DNA from: Stenotrophomonas lacuserhaii
GTDB lineage: Bacteria > Pseudomonadota > Gammaproteobacteria > Xanthomonadales > Xanthomonadaceae
Direction: 5' to 3'
Length of the DNA: 64,000 nucleotides
NCBI RefSeq assembly: GCF_014836545.1
Contig: NZ_JACSQS010000001.1
Location: forward strand, 553,993 to 617,992
The notes under the pieces: model-generated
Seen by the model: only the letters and a program-made list of their open reading frames with translations
The model's database searches: none
What the model was told of the DNA's origin: nothing
Translations under genes and position numbers: made by a program
In this document: positions 51,758-61,283 of the stretch, one piece after another
Position numbering within the stretch: the stretch's first letter is position 1
Layout: each line of letters starts with the position of its first letter

Positions 51758-53746
51758 ATGAGCATGGACCTGCAACGTTTCCACGCCACCTTCTTCGAGG
51801 AAAGCCGCGAAGGGCTGGACGCCATGGAAGCTGGACTGCTGACCCTGGAATCCGGCCAGCACGATGCAGAGATCATCAATTCGGTGTTCCGTGCGGCGCA
51901 TTCGATCAAGGGCGGCGCCGGTACCTTCGGCTTTGATGCCATCGCCGCGCTGACCCACGTACTGGAAACGCTGCTGGACGAACTGCGCGCCGGAAAACGC
52001 GCGCTGGAAGCCAATGCGGTGGATGCCATGCTGGCCTCGGTGGACGTGCTGCGCGCCCTGCTCCGCGAAGCCGAACACGGCGTTCAGGCCGACCCGGCCA
52101 CGGTCGCGGCGATGAAGGCACGACTGGAATCGATCCTGTCCGGCCAGGCCCCCGCGGCAGCAAGCGCAGCCGCCCCGGTCGCGGCCGAAGCGGAGCCGGA
52201 AGCCTGGCAGATCGGCTTCACCCCGGCACCGTCGATGTTCATGAGCGGCAATGATCCGCTGCGCATCATCCGCGAACTGGAACACCTCGGCCCGCTGCAG
52301 GTGCAGGCACGCCTTGAGCGGCTGCCCGGCTTCGAGCAGCTGGATCCGTTCGAAGCCCACCTGGCATGGGATCTCGGGCTGATCGGCAAGATCAAGCGCA
52401 GCCAGATCGAAGATACCTTCGCCTGGGTGGTCGACGACTGCGAGCTGGACATCCGTCCGGTCGCACCGCCCAGCCTGGCCACCACCGCACCGGCCCAGGT
52501 CGAGCCCGCGCCGACGGCGGCTGCAGCGCCTGCCACCGCAGCGCCGGCCACGGCCGCTGCGACCCCGGCGCAGGAAGCCGAATCCTCGATCCGCGTCAGC
52601 GTGGACAAGGTCGATGCGCTGATCAACCTGGTCGGCGAGCTGGTCATCACCCAGGCCATGCTCAAGCAGGTGTCCAACCATATCGACCCGGCCCATGCCG
52701 AACGCCTGTTCGCCGGCCTGGACCTGCTGGAGCGCAACACGCGTGACCTGCAGGAAGCGGTGATCGGCGTGCGCATGCTGCCCGTTGATGCAGTCTTCCG
52801 CCGCTTCCCGCGCCTGGTCCGCGACCTGTCCACCCGCCTCGGCAAGCAGGTGCGCCTGAAGACCATCGGCGAAGGGACCGAACTGGACAAGGGCCTGATC
52901 GAAAAGATCGCCGACCCGCTGGTCCACCTGGTGCGCAACTCCATCGACCACGGCCTGGAAATGCCGGAGTTCCGCCGCAACGCGGGCAAGGACGAAACCG
53001 GCACCATCACCTTGGCGGCCTCGCACCAGGGCGGCCACATCGTCATCGAAGTGAGCGACGACGGCCACGGGCTGAACCGCGAGCGGATCCTGGCCAAGGC
53101 GGCCGAACGCGGCCTGGCCGTGCCGGAGAACCCCACCGATGCGCAGGTCTGGGACCTGATCTTCCAGCCGGGCTTCTCCACTGCCGATGCGGTGACCGAC
53201 CTGTCCGGCCGCGGCGTGGGCATGGACGTGGTCCGCCGCAACATCCAGGCGCTGGGCGGCGAAGTGCAGATCGAAAGCCGCGCCGGCATCGGCACGCGCA
53301 CGCTGATCCGCCTGCCGCTGACGCTGGCGATCCTCGACGGCATGACCGTTTCGGTGGCCGGCGAAACCCTGATCCTGCCCCTGGCGTACGTGCTGGAAGC
53401 GCTGCAGCCGCAGGCCAGCGACATCCGCACCATGGCCGGCGAAGGCCGCGTGCTGCGCGTACGCGGTGAGTACCTGCCGATCCTGTCGCTGAGCGAGTAT
53501 TACGGCTACGGCCAGCGCCACAGCGACGAATCGCTGGTGGTGGTGGTGGAAGGCGATGGCCAGAAGATCGCGCTGGAAGTGGACGAACTGGTCGGCCAGC
53601 AGCAGGTCGTGGTGAAGAACATCGAGAACAACTACCGCCGCATCGGCGGTGTGTCCGGCGCCACCATCCTCGGCGATGGCCGTGTCGCGCTCATCGTGGA
53701 CATCGGCGGGCTGGTACGCTCGCTGCGCGTGCCGCAGGCCGCCTGA
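51758..53746 (+). CDS. cheA: Chemotaxis histidine kinase CheA, second copy
   Basis: 662 residues. P1/HPt has His48 (FRAAHSIKGGAGTFG). A separate P2-like region (about 150-240, WQIGFTPAPSMFMSGNDPLRIIRELEHLGPLQVQARLERLPGFEQLDPFEAHLAWDLGL) provides the CheY docking part, longer and more typical than in the copy at 45274. P3 starts SIRVSVDKVDALINLVGELVITQAMLKQV; P4 has LVHLVRNSIDHGLEMPEFRR and DLSGRGVGMDVVRRNIQ; P5 follows. It shares a sigma-28 operon with a STAS protein and CheY and sits before several chemoreceptors. CheR and CheB are absent from the window. Confidence 0.95.
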   Translation: MSMDLQRFHATFFEESREGLDAMEAGLLTLESGQHDAEIINSVFRAAHSIKGGAGTFGFDAIAALTHVLETLLDELRAGKRALEANAVDAMLASVDVLRALLREAEHGVQADPATVAAMKARLESILSGQAPAAASAAAPVAAEAEPEAWQIGFTPAPSMFMSGNDPLRIIRELEHLGPLQVQARLERLPGFEQLDPFEAHLAWDLGLIGKIKRSQIEDTFAWVVDDCELDIRPVAPPSLATTAPAQVEPAPTAAAAPATAAPATAAATPAQEAESSIRVSVDKVDALINLVGELVITQAMLKQVSNHIDPAHAERLFAGLDLLERNTRDLQEAVIGVRMLPVDAVFRRFPRLVRDLSTRLGKQVRLKTIGEGTELDKGLIEKIADPLVHLVRNSIDHGLEMPEFRRNAGKDETGTITLAASHQGGHIVIEVSDDGHGLNRERILAKAAERGLAVPENPTDAQVWDLIFQPGFSTADAVTDLSGRGVGMDVVRRNIQALGGEVQIESRAGIGTRTLIRLPLTLAILDGMTVSVAGETLILPLAYVLEALQPQASDIRTMAGEGRVLRVRGEYLPILSLSEYYGYGQRHSDESLVVVVEGDGQKIALEVDELVGQQQVVVKNIENNYRRIGGVSGATILGDGRVALIVDIGGLVRSLRVPQAA

Positions 53747-53758
53747 TCCGTCATCAAG

Positions 53759-53819
53759 GTTAGCGCCGAGACTCGCTTGGCGGAATAAAAAAACGTCGCC
53801 GAGCACCGCTCGGCGCTAC
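53759..53819. repeat. REP pair after the second cheA
   Basis: GTTAGCGCCGAGACTCGCTTGG starts the left copy at about 53759, and CGCCGAGCACCGCTCGGCGCTAC (53797-53819, GTAG-first on the minus strand) ends the right one. They are separated by an A-rich spacer, and may act as a hairpin terminator. The 201-base gap to the next gene contains this pair and no obvious sigma-28 or sigma-54 site. Confidence 0.75.
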
Positions 53820-53947
53820 AGATCCGCGCAGCCGCGCCGCTACCTGTAAAGACGGCGTGATGATCCCCCACACCGCCGCGTCCGAGTCCTTTCCAACATC
53901 GCCCAGCGGCGTGGCCGCTGCGCCCCGCCCTGCCCTGGAGCACCCGC

Positions 53948-56188
53948 ATGAAGTGGTTCGCCGATCTTCCCATCGCCCGCAAGCTGGCGGTGGGATTCAC
54001 CTTGACCACCTTGATGACCCTCGTGCTGGGCGGCTTCGCCCTGCTGCGCCTGTCCGAGGCCAACCAACAGTTGCGCGGCATGGCCAGCAATGCCATTCCC
54101 TCGGTGCAGCACCTGGGCGAAGTGCGCTCGCAGCTGGGTGAGTTCCGCACCTATGAGATGGCCCAGCTGACCATGCTGGACAAGCCGGAAAAGGTGGCTG
54201 ATTACAACAAGCGCATGGACGCCGCCGCCAAGGTGGTACACCAGGAACTTGATGCCTACGCTGCACTGCCGGCCGATGCCACCGAGCGCGCCCTGTATGC
54301 GAAGGTCAAGACAGCCGTCGCTGCATACCTGGCGGCCAACGAACAGCTGCGCGCGGCCGGCGGCAGCGGCGATGCGGTACTGGCGCAGCAGATTTCCGAT
54401 GAGCAGTCGCGACCACTGCGGCGCGCCCTGTTCGAAGACCTCAAGGCCCTCAGCGCTTACAGCGGCAAGCTGATGGACCAGGGCATCGCCAACGCCAACG
54501 CCACCCACCACACCAGCCTGGTCGCCATCATCGCCGCGATGCTGCTGTTGTCGCTGGTTGCAGCTACGCTGGCGGTGATCATCTCGCGCGCCATCACCGT
54601 ACCGCTGGGCAAGGCCGTGCAGGCCATCCAGGCCGTGGCACGCGGCGACCTGAGCGTCACCACCCAGGCCACCAGCAACGATGAGGCCGGCCGCATGCTG
54701 GCCGCCACCGCGGAGATGACCGCCACGCTGCGCCGCTTCTCCAGCCAGACCCAGCAGATGGTGGAAATGCACGCCGGCCCGGACATCAGCCACCGTATCC
54801 CGGAAGACTTCCCCGGCGTGTATGGCGAGCTGGCGCATGGCATCAATACGGTCATCTTCGAACACCTCGACGCACTACGCGATGCGGTGGATGTGCTGAA
54901 CCAGTACGCCATCGGCAACCTGGAACCGGACGCCCGCCGCCTGCCGGCCAGCCGCGCTTTCCTGCATGAGTCCATGGATGCGGCCAAGGCCAGCCTGCTG
55001 GCGATCAACACGCAGATCCAGCAGCTGGCATCGGCCGCGGCGGTCGGTGATTTCAGCCAGCGTGGCGATGCCGCGCGTTTCCAGCATGACTTCAAGGTGA
55101 TGATCGAACAGCTCAACACCATGATGCATGTGGCAGACGGCAACCTGTCGCAACTGTCGCAGCTGCTGCGGGCCATCGCCGCCGGTGACCTGACCGCACG
55201 CATGGACGGCGAATTCCACGGCGTGTTCGCGCTGATGCGCGACGATGCCAACACCACCGTCGGCCAGCTGACCAGCATCGTGTCCAGCATCCAGGTATCG
55301 GCGCAGAGCATCCGCGGCGCCGCCAGTGAGATCGCCGCCGGCAACAACGATCTGTCGCGCCGTACCGAACAGCAGGCCGCCAACCTGGAAGAAACCGCAG
55401 CATCGATGGAGGAACTGACCTCCACCGTGCGCCAGAATGCCGAGCATGCGCGCCAGGCCAACCAGTTGGCGATCGGCGCAGCCGGCGTGGCCAGCCAGGG
55501 GGGCGCAGTGGTCAGCGAGGTGGTCACCACCATGTCAGCGATCGAAGCGTCCTCCAAGAAGATTGCCGAGATCATCTCGGTGATCGACGGCATCGCCTTC
55601 CAGACCAATATCCTGGCGTTGAATGCCGCCGTCGAAGCGGCGCGCGCGGGCGATCAGGGACGCGGCTTCGCCGTGGTCGCCAGCGAAGTGCGCACCCTGG
55701 CACAGCGTTCGGCCGCAGCGGCCAAGGAGATCAAGGGCCTGATCGATGAGTCGGTCAGCAAGGTGTCCGACGGCTCGACGCTGGTGCATCAGGCCGGCGC
55801 GACGATGGGCGAAATCGTCGCCTCGGTGCAGCGCGTGACCGACATCATGGCCGAGATTTCGGCGGCTTCGCAGGAGCAGTCTGCCGGCATCGAACAAGTC
55901 AACCAGACCGTGGTGCAGATGGACGAAACCACCCAGCAGAACGCCGCACTAGTGGAAGAAGCCACCGCAGCGGCACGTTCGATGGAAGAACAAGCGATGC
56001 AGCTGACCGATGCGGTGGCCCAGTTCCGGCTGGCCGAAAGCGCGCCGGCCAAGGCCGCTGCACCTGCCGCACGTACCGGCGTGGCCGCATCGGCGAAGCC
56101 GCCGACGGCCACCGCGCGCCCGGCCACCCGCCGCGCCACGGTGCGGCAACCGGTCATCGCCGGCGACGGCGACTGGCAGGAGTTCTAA
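53948..56188 (+). CDS. Methyl-accepting chemotaxis protein with C-terminal WQEF tether
   Basis: 746 residues. Membrane segments at about 10-30 ([21 protein letters not shown]) and 193-215 ([22 protein letters not shown]) flank a four-helix-bundle type ligand domain. HAMP-like repeats follow ([30 protein letters not shown]), then the methyl-accepting signalling domain with the hairpin tip [43 protein letters not shown]. The C terminus ends DWQEF, a pentapeptide of the xWxxF type that recruits CheR in other receptors. Start ATG 53948 follows GGAG at a 7-base spacing. Ligand unknown. Confidence 0.94.
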   Translation: MKWFADLPIARKLAVGFTLTTLMTLVLGGFALLRLSEANQQLRGMASNAIPSVQHLGEVRSQLGEFRTYEMAQLTMLDKPEKVADYNKRMDAAAKVVHQELDAYAALPADATERALYAKVKTAVAAYLAANEQLRAAGGSGDAVLAQQISDEQSRPLRRALFEDLKALSAYSGKLMDQGIANANATHHTSLVAIIAAMLLLSLVAATLAVIISRAITVPLGKAVQAIQAVARGDLSVTTQATSNDEAGRMLAATAEMTATLRRFSSQTQQMVEMHAGPDISHRIPEDFPGVYGELAHGINTVIFEHLDALRDAVDVLNQYAIGNLEPDARRLPASRAFLHESMDAAKASLLAINTQIQQLASAAAVGDFSQRGDAARFQHDFKVMIEQLNTMMHVADGNLSQLSQLLRAIAAGDLTARMDGEFHGVFALMRDDANTTVGQLTSIVSSIQVSAQSIRGAASEIAAGNNDLSRRTEQQAANLEETAASMEELTSTVRQNAEHARQANQLAIGAAGVASQGGAVVSEVVTTMSAIEASSKKIAEIISVIDGIAFQTNILALNAAVEAARAGDQGRGFAVVASEVRTLAQRSAAAAKEIKGLIDESVSKVSDGSTLVHQAGATMGEIVASVQRVTDIMAEISAASQEQSAGIEQVNQTVVQMDETTQQNAALVEEATAAARSMEEQAMQLTDAVAQFRLAESAPAKAAAPAARTGVAASAKPPTATARPATRRATVRQPVIAGDGDWQEF

Positions 56189-56210
56189 GCGCTACAGCGG
56201 TTCACTGGCT

Positions 56211-56313
56211 GGCGGGGCGGGGCAGGTTCGCGGGGGACGGCAAAACCCGCTCCTGCGGGCCTCGTTTCGCGCCCTCCATGGCGCGGGTCCACGCCATCCA
56301 CCCCGCCCCCGCC
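56211..56313. repeat. Clover-leaf palindrome, degenerate copy D
   Basis: GGCGGGGCGGGG (56211-56222) faces CCCCGCCCCCGCC near 56301-56313, giving weak arms around GGGGGACGGCAAAACCCGCTCC, GCGGGCCTCG and CGCGCCCTCCATGGCGCG. Its order and spacing (about 103 bases) follow copies A, B and C, but the core has diverged and the arms are short. Confidence 0.55.
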
Positions 56314-56352
56314 TTCGTCAGGTCCATGGCGGCCTGGGAACATGCGGCTCTG

Positions 56353-56499
56353 GTAGCGCCGACCCATGGTCGGCGGAATTTGTCAGTTGAGCTGATGGAT
56401 ATCCGCCGACCATGGGTATGCCTGTCGTCCTGACCGGCACCCTGCGGGGCCGTCGCAAGCGACGTTGGCAGCGGCTCCTGCCGCTGCCTTCGGCGCTAC
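56353..56499. repeat. REP palindromes between two chemoreceptor genes
   Basis: GTAGCGCCGACCCATGGTCGG begins at 56353, and a degenerate inverted partner (CCGCCGACCATGGGT) lies at 56404-56418. A second hairpin, GGCAGCGGC-TCCT-GCCGCTGCC, at 56467-56488 leads into TTCGGCGCTAC (ending 56499), which reads GTAG-first on the minus strand. The 465-base interval from 56189 to 56653 holds copy D, these repeats and a sigma-28 site, and no gene that I can support. Confidence 0.75.
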
Positions 56500-56598
56500 C
56501 GCTTTGCGTCTGCGGCCCCCGAAACCTGTCAGGGGCCAGCCGAACGCCGTGATTTCGGGACAATCCGTGCGCGCCGTCACACTCTCATCACGCGCCCG

Positions 56599-56625
56599 TC
56601 AAGTTCGTTCGAGCAGGGCCGTTAC
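56599..56625 (+). promoter_or_regulatory. Sigma-28 promoter before the 54-residue ORF
   Basis: TCAA (56599-56602), 15 bases, GCCGTTAC (56618-56625). It should drive the small ORF at 56654 and the chemoreceptor at 56858. Confidence 0.72.
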
Positions 56626-56653
56626 TGCTCTCACCACATCGCCCGGTCTGCTG

Positions 56654-56818
56654 ATGGACGCTTCCGCCGACGTCGCCGTGCCCCGACAGCGCTTTCCCCG
56701 CGCGCTGGCCGGCCTGCTGCTGCTCGGCCTTTGGATGGGCTGGGCAGCACCGGCGCTGTGGTACCAGAAGGCCGACTCTCCCATTCCCCTGTGCGTCGTC
56801 CCCACCGACCGCCGTTGA
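56654..56818 (+). CDS. 54-residue small membrane protein of unknown function
   Basis: 54 residues: MDASADVAVPRQRFPRAL, then a hydrophobic helix (AGLLLLGLWMGWAAPALW, about 19-36) and a short polar tail with one Cys (LCVVPTDRR). Third codon positions are almost all G or C, like real genes here. It starts 28 bases after a sigma-28 -10 element and stops 39 bases before the chemoreceptor start, so it is probably cotranscribed with that receptor. There is no clear Shine-Dalgarno, which lowers confidence. No family recognised. Confidence 0.58.
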   Translation: MDASADVAVPRQRFPRALAGLLLLGLWMGWAAPALWYQKADSPIPLCVVPTDRR

Positions 56819-56857
56819 ATCGCCACGCCGCTGTTCATGCCAGAAGGAGCATTGCGC

Positions 56858-59041
56858 ATGTCCGCCACGCCACGCACTGTTGATTCGTTCGCAGGTCACG
56901 AAAGACTTCCTTTCCTGCAGGCCCTGACGGCAGAAGCCGATCGCCTGTTCCTGGCGGTCAGCGCCCTGCTGGCACTGGTGTCGATGGGGCTTGCGCTGCG
57001 CGCCGGTGCCTGGACCCCGTTCCTCGCCCTCAGCCTGCCCACCCTGCTGGTGGTCGCCGCGCAGGTCCATCTGCTGCCCGGCACGCGGCTGTCGCGCTGC
57101 ACCGTCGCGCTGGCCTGGATGATGCAGGCCGCCACGCTGATCCACCAGACCGGCGGCCTGCTGGAAACCCATTTCACCGTGATCGTGCTGATCGCCCTGC
57201 TGCTGTACTACCGCGACTGGCTGCCGCTGGTGGTGGCCGCCGCGGCGATCGCCGTGCACCACGTGCTGTTCTTCTGGCTGCAGCAGCGCGGCCTGCCCTA
57301 CCCGGTGTTCAGTGCAGGCAGCGGCATCGGCATCCTCGCCCTGCACGCCAGTTACGTGATGGTGGAAACCGCGCTGCTTTCGGTCATGGCCGTGCAGATG
57401 CGCCGCCAACTGCTGCTGCTCGGACATGATCCCCGGCAGTTGGCCGCATTGGCGCGCGGCGTGGCCGCCGACCAGCCGTTGCCGGCCGGCATCCGTGCCG
57501 AACAGTTCCCGGCCGAGTCGCTGGCGCGCACCCTGGTGCAGACCAGTACGCAGCTGCTGCAGCGGCGCGAGCACGAACAGGCCGCGTTGGCGGACACGCT
57601 GCGCATCCGCACGGCGCTGGACGATGTCACCACCAACGTGATGATCGCCGACCGCGAGCGCAACATCGTATTTGTCAACCGCCCCCTGCAGCAGATGCTG
57701 GCCGCTGCCGAAACCGACCTGCGCCGCGACCTGCCACAGTTCGATGCAAGCGACCTGATCGGCCGCAACATCGACATCTTCCACCGCAACCCCGCCCACC
57801 AGGCCAGGCTGCTGGACACCCTGACCACGACCTACCGTGCGCACATCCGCGTCGGCGGCCGGCTGCTGCGCCTGATCGTCAATCCCATCGTCAGCACCCA
57901 GGGTGAGCGCCAGGGCTTCGTGGTGGAGTGGGCCGATCGTACGCTCGAAGCGGAGGTGGAAGCCGAGCTTGAACGCATCGTGCAGGCTGCCGCCAACGGC
58001 GACTTCAGTGGCCGTGTCGCCTGCGAAGGCAAGGAGGGATTCCTGCTGCAGCTGGCCCAGCACCTCAACGGCCTGATGGATGCCAACGCCACCAGCCTGG
58101 ACCAGATCTCCGCCCTCTTGTCGGCGCTCTCCCAGGGCGATCTCACCGCACGCATGGAAGGCGATTTCCACGGCGTGTTCGGCCGCATCCGCGACGATGC
58201 CAACGCCACCATCGCCCAGCTGACCCGCATCGTCGGCAACATCCAGGACGCGTCCACCCATATCAATGGCACCGCCGCCGGCCTGGCCCAGGGCAACGGG
58301 CACCTTGCCAGCCGCACCGAACAACAGGCGGCGAGCCTGGAAGAAACCGCCGCCACCATGGAAGAACTGACCGCCACCGTGCGGCAGAACGCCGAACATG
58401 CCCGCACTGCCAACCGCGTGGCCAGCGGTGCGGCCGAGGTGGCGGCCTCCGGGGGCGAGGTGGTCGGCAGCGTGGTCTCCACCATGAGCGACATCGAACA
58501 CGCCTCACGTCGCATCGCAGAGATCATCTCGGTGATCGACGGCATCTCCTTCCAGACCAACATCCTGGCCCTGAACGCCGCCGTGGAAGCGGCCCGTGCC
58601 GGTGAACAGGGCCGTGGCTTCGCGGTGGTGGCCTCCGAAGTGCGCGTCCTGGCGCAGCGTTCGGCCGAAGCGGCCAAACAGATCAAGGGCCTCATCGACG
58701 ACTCGGTGGATAAGGTCGCGCACGGCTCGGCGCTGGTGCAGCGCGCCGGCTCGACCATGCGCGAGATCGTGCAGTCGGTGCAGCAGGTCAACCAGATCAT
58801 GGCCGAGATCGCCGCGGCTTCGCAGGAGCAGAGCGCGGGCATCGAACAGGTCAGCCACAGCATCACCCAGATGGACGCCAACACCCGGCAGAACGCGGCC
58901 CTGGTCGAAGCCTCGACCGAGGCCACCCATGCCATGGGATCGCAGGCAGCAGGGCTTGCCGAGGCCGTGGCGCGCTTCCGCCTGCATGACGATGGCAGCG
59001 ATACCGCCGTGCTGCGGCGGCTGCGCGAGCTGGCCGGGTAG
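56858..59041 (+). CDS. Chemoreceptor with multi-helix membrane N terminus and PAS domain
   Basis: 727 residues from ATG 56858 (AAGGAG 8 bases upstream). The N-terminal 190 residues contain about six hydrophobic segments ([88 protein letters not shown]) and no sizeable periplasmic domain. A PAS-like region follows (about 248-370, [25 protein letters not shown]). The signalling domain has the hairpin tip [43 protein letters not shown]. The C terminus (RRLRELAG) lacks the WQEF tether of its two neighbours. Sensing membrane state, energy or a small lipophilic signal is inference. Confidence 0.9.
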   Translation: MSATPRTVDSFAGHERLPFLQALTAEADRLFLAVSALLALVSMGLALRAGAWTPFLALSLPTLLVVAAQVHLLPGTRLSRCTVALAWMMQAATLIHQTGGLLETHFTVIVLIALLLYYRDWLPLVVAAAAIAVHHVLFFWLQQRGLPYPVFSAGSGIGILALHASYVMVETALLSVMAVQMRRQLLLLGHDPRQLAALARGVAADQPLPAGIRAEQFPAESLARTLVQTSTQLLQRREHEQAALADTLRIRTALDDVTTNVMIADRERNIVFVNRPLQQMLAAAETDLRRDLPQFDASDLIGRNIDIFHRNPAHQARLLDTLTTTYRAHIRVGGRLLRLIVNPIVSTQGERQGFVVEWADRTLEAEVEAELERIVQAAANGDFSGRVACEGKEGFLLQLAQHLNGLMDANATSLDQISALLSALSQGDLTARMEGDFHGVFGRIRDDANATIAQLTRIVGNIQDASTHINGTAAGLAQGNGHLASRTEQQAASLEETAATMEELTATVRQNAEHARTANRVASGAAEVAASGGEVVGSVVSTMSDIEHASRRIAEIISVIDGISFQTNILALNAAVEAARAGEQGRGFAVVASEVRVLAQRSAEAAKQIKGLIDDSVDKVAHGSALVQRAGSTMREIVQSVQQVNQIMAEIAAASQEQSAGIEQVSHSITQMDANTRQNAALVEASTEATHAMGSQAAGLAEAVARFRLHDDGSDTAVLRRLRELAG

Positions 59042-59054
59042 CGCAGGCCCCCGG

Positions 59055-59118
59055 GTAGTGACGGTCGCTGGCCGTCAGCTCCCCGCCGCTGCGCTCGCCG
59101 AGCGCGGCCCGGCGCTAC
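59055..59118. repeat. REP pair after the PAS chemoreceptor
   Basis: GTAGTGACGGTCGCTGGCCG starts at 59055 (stem continues to 59077), and an inverted CGCCGAGCGCGGCCCGGCGCTAC ends at 59118. The two stems belong to different sub-types (TGACGG and CGCCGA), joined in opposite orientation. Confidence 0.75.
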
Positions 59119-59132
59119 CGCTGCCCCCACTG

Positions 59133-59158
59133 GCCCCGCCTGGCAACGGGGCGCTTTC
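59133..59158 (+). terminator. Possible terminator after the PAS chemoreceptor
   Basis: GCCCCG, an 8-base loop, CGGGGC, then GCTTTC. The stem is short but GC-only, with a brief T-run. Confidence 0.4.
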
Positions 59159-59163
59159 ATGGG

Positions 59164-59190
59164 GTTCAGGAAATGGCACCAATGCCGATA
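59164..59190 (+). promoter_or_regulatory. Sigma-28 promoter for the YcgR-like gene
   Basis: TTCA (59164-59167), 15 bases, GCCGATAT (59183-59190), 58 bases before the ATG. The -35 has one mismatch from TCAA. Confidence 0.68.
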
Positions 59191-59248
59191 TGCTGGAAGG
59201 CCACCGTGTCCTACGTCACGGTTTTTCCCGTACTCGAACGCAGAACCG

Positions 59249-60028
59249 ATGTCCGCAGGCAGCCACGATGCAGCACAGGATCCCCCCTCCGCGCACGACG
59301 ACAGCGCCGATGAACGCTTCCTGGTGCAAAACCCGCTGCAGATCCGCCAGCTGCTCAGGCAGCTGATCGACCAGCGGTCACTGATCAACGCCCACATCGG
59401 CGGACGCGACCAGAGCTTCCCCACCGCGGTGCTGGAGCTGGACGAGGACCGCGATGAGCTGCTGCTCGACGGCAGCCCGCAGGAGGCATCCAACCGTGCC
59501 GCCGAAGCAGCGGGCCACCTGCTGTGCTTTGCGCAGCTGGACCGGGTGCTGGTGCGCTTCCGCGTGGACCATATAGAGCGCCTGGACAACGGCCGCCACG
59601 TCGCATTCCGGACCACCCTGCCGGACGAGATGGTGCACCTGCAGCGCCGGGAGATGTACCGGCTGGAGACCCCGATCACCGACTCCCCGCAGCTGGTACT
59701 TCCAGCGGCGGACGGACGCCCGGAGCGGCTGGCGATGCGCGTGGTGGACATCAGCGGCGGCGGACTGGCGGTCACCCTGCCCGCGGAGTACGCCGTGTTC
59801 GGCCTGCAGAAGCGCTACGACGCCGAACTGAGCCTGCCGGATGGACCGGACCTGCAGGTCAGCCTGATCGCCTGCAACGAGCGCCTGCAGAAGCTGCCGA
59901 ACGGCAGCGAAGTCACCCGCGTGGGGCTGCGCTTCGACCGCCTGCCGCGCGGCGGCGACAGCGCCATCCAGCGCTACATTTTCCGCATCGACCGCCAGCG
60001 CAGCGCCCGCAAGAACGGCGAACTGTAG
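59249..60028 (+). CDS. PilZ-domain c-di-GMP flagellar brake protein (YcgR/FlgZ type)
   Basis: 259 residues from ATG 59249. The N-terminal YcgR domain (about 25-130) includes [29 protein letters not shown] and [23 protein letters not shown]. The C-terminal PilZ domain has the c-di-GMP contact motifs RREMYR (RxxxR) and DISGGGLAV (D/NxSxxG). Proteins of this type bind c-di-GMP and slow or bias the flagellar motor. It has its own sigma-28 promoter and precedes cheW. Its TAG stop codon is part of the first GTAG repeat downstream. Confidence 0.92.
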   Translation: MSAGSHDAAQDPPSAHDDSADERFLVQNPLQIRQLLRQLIDQRSLINAHIGGRDQSFPTAVLELDEDRDELLLDGSPQEASNRAAEAAGHLLCFAQLDRVLVRFRVDHIERLDNGRHVAFRTTLPDEMVHLQRREMYRLETPITDSPQLVLPAADGRPERLAMRVVDISGGGLAVTLPAEYAVFGLQKRYDAELSLPDGPDLQVSLIACNERLQKLPNGSEVTRVGLRFDRLPRGGDSAIQRYIFRIDRQRSARKNGEL

Positions 60029-60117
60029 GCGCGAGCTGGCTCGCGCGCGCTTGTCGTAGGAGCGAGCTTGCTCGCGCGCGCTTGTCGTAGGCGCGAGCTT
60101 GCTCGCGCGCGCTTTTG
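60025..60117 (+). repeat. Three tandem 31-base GTAG hairpin repeats
   Basis: Units start at 60025, 60056 and 60087 with GTAGGCGCGAGCTGGCTCGC, GTAGGAGCGAGCTTGCTCGC and GTAGGCGCGAGCTTGCTCGC. Each ends GCGCGCTTGTC or, in the third, GCGCGCTTTTG. Each unit folds as GCGAGC-TT/GG-GCTCGC. The first GTAG includes the stop codon of the upstream gene, and the T-run of the third makes it look like a terminator. The sigma-28 -35 for cheW begins 2 bases later. Confidence 0.9.
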
Positions 60118-60118
60118 C

Positions 60119-60145
60119 TAAAGTCCCGCCCGGATCCGCCGATAT
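60119..60145 (+). promoter_or_regulatory. Sigma-28 promoter for cheW
   Basis: TAAA (60119-60122), 15 bases, GCCGATAT (60138-60145), 41 bases before the cheW ATG. Confidence 0.9.
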
Positions 60146-60186
60146 CGAGCCTGAGACCGCGAATCACGGCACCCAGGACACCCTCG

Positions 60187-60678
60187 ATGAACGACAAGAA
60201 CCAGGCCCACGCCGATACCGGCGGCGAGTTCCTCAGCTTCACCCTCGGCGACGAGCACTACGGCGTGGACATCCTCAAGGTGCAGGAAATCCGCGGCTAC
60301 GATGCGGTCACCCGCGTGCCGGATGCACCGGACTACATCAAGGGCGTGATCAACCTGCGCGGCACCATCGTGCCGGTCATCGACCTGCGCCTGAAGCTGC
60401 GCCTGGAGAACGCGCGTTACGACGCCTTCACCGTGATGATCGTGCTGAACGTGGAAGACCGCGTGGTCGGCATCGTGGTGGACAGCGTCTCCGACGTGAT
60501 CCCGCTGGCGGCCGAGCAGATCCGCCCGACCCCTGAGTTTGGCGCGGCAGTGGATACCCGCTTCATTTCCGGCATCGGCACCCAGGACGATCGCATGCTG
60601 ATCCTGCTGGACATCGAAACCCTGCTCGACAGCGCCGACATGGGCCAGCCGGTCGTGGCCGAGGAAGCCGCTGCCTGA
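60187..60678 (+). CDS. cheW: Chemotaxis coupling protein CheW
   Basis: 163 residues from ATG 60187. A single CheW domain: [59 protein letters not shown], then [27 protein letters not shown] and [15 protein letters not shown]. It links CheA to chemoreceptor tips. It is flanked by chemoreceptor genes and controlled by its own sigma-28 promoter, directly after the 31-base repeats. Confidence 0.97.
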   Translation: MNDKNQAHADTGGEFLSFTLGDEHYGVDILKVQEIRGYDAVTRVPDAPDYIKGVINLRGTIVPVIDLRLKLRLENARYDAFTVMIVLNVEDRVVGIVVDSVSDVIPLAAEQIRPTPEFGAAVDTRFISGIGTQDDRMLILLDIETLLDSADMGQPVVAEEAAA

Positions 60679-60702
60679 TTGCAGCGGATCGAAACAAAAT
60701 CC

Positions 60703-60729
60703 TTCAGTTCCATCAGCAACAGCCGATAG
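60703..60729 (+). promoter_or_regulatory. Probable sigma-28 promoter for the 126-residue secreted protein
   Basis: TTCA (60703-60706), 15 bases, GCCGATAG (60722-60729). The -35 has one mismatch. It is 78 bases before the ATG at 60808. Confidence 0.65.
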
Positions 60730-60807
60730 GGGATTCAAGGACCGCCCGCGACGGAACGCACCAGGCCGGCCACCCGATCCCCATCCCCATTACTGGAGTA
60801 CCTGTAG

Positions 60808-61188
60808 ATGAAGTCCCTGTTCGCCTTTGCATCGGCCACCCTGCTGGCCGCCACCGCCCTGACCGCCTCCGCCCAGTCGGCCATGATTCCGCCGGAGATG
60901 GCCCCGCGCCAGGTCGGCAAGGAAGGCATGGTCTGCGGCAAGGTCGAAAAGGCCCGCTTCGCCGAAGGTTCGGAAGGTTCGCCGACCTTCCTGTACATGG
61001 GCGGCGCCTTCCCGCGCCACACCTTCTCCGCGCGCATCGCCGGCGCCAACCGCGGCAAGTTCAGCTTCCCGCTGGAATCGCTGGAAGGCAAGACCGTCTG
61101 TGTGATCGGCAGGATCGAGCGCGACGCCTCGCGCGCTGAAATCGAAGTCAGCTCGCCGGCTGGCCTGAAGCTGGCCGACATCAAGTAA
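60808..61188 (+). CDS. Small secreted protein, probable OB-fold-like, in the chemotaxis region
   Basis: 126 residues with a Sec signal peptide ([22 protein letters not shown], cleavage near AQSA). The mature part is beta-rich: [43 protein letters not shown], then [23 protein letters not shown]; it has two Cys ([11 protein letters not shown]) and resembles small periplasmic nucleotide-binding-like OB folds, which I cannot name with confidence. It is preceded by GGAG and a sigma-28 site, so it probably belongs to the flagellar regulon. Role unknown; a periplasmic partner of the chemoreceptors is one guess. Confidence 0.85.
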   Translation: MKSLFAFASATLLAATALTASAQSAMIPPEMAPRQVGKEGMVCGKVEKARFAEGSEGSPTFLYMGGAFPRHTFSARIAGANRGKFSFPLESLEGKTVCVIGRIERDASRAEIEVSSPAGLKLADIK

Positions 61189-61283
61189 GACCGGCCTGTC
61201 CCGCCACGCCGGCACGGCCGGCGTGGCTGCTGCACCCGGGCCATGGTGGCCCGGACGCGTCCGCCTTTGGAGAGTGCAACGCC

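Noticed and set aside
53820-53947. Possible sigma-28 site before the first chemoreceptor (GTAAAGACGG...)
   Set aside because: The bases 15 positions after TAAA are CCCCACAC, unlike a -10. No supported promoter here.
60025-60117. Tandem 31-base repeats as a CRISPR array
   Set aside because: The units are contiguous hairpins without spacers, and no cas genes are present. They belong to the GTAG palindrome family.
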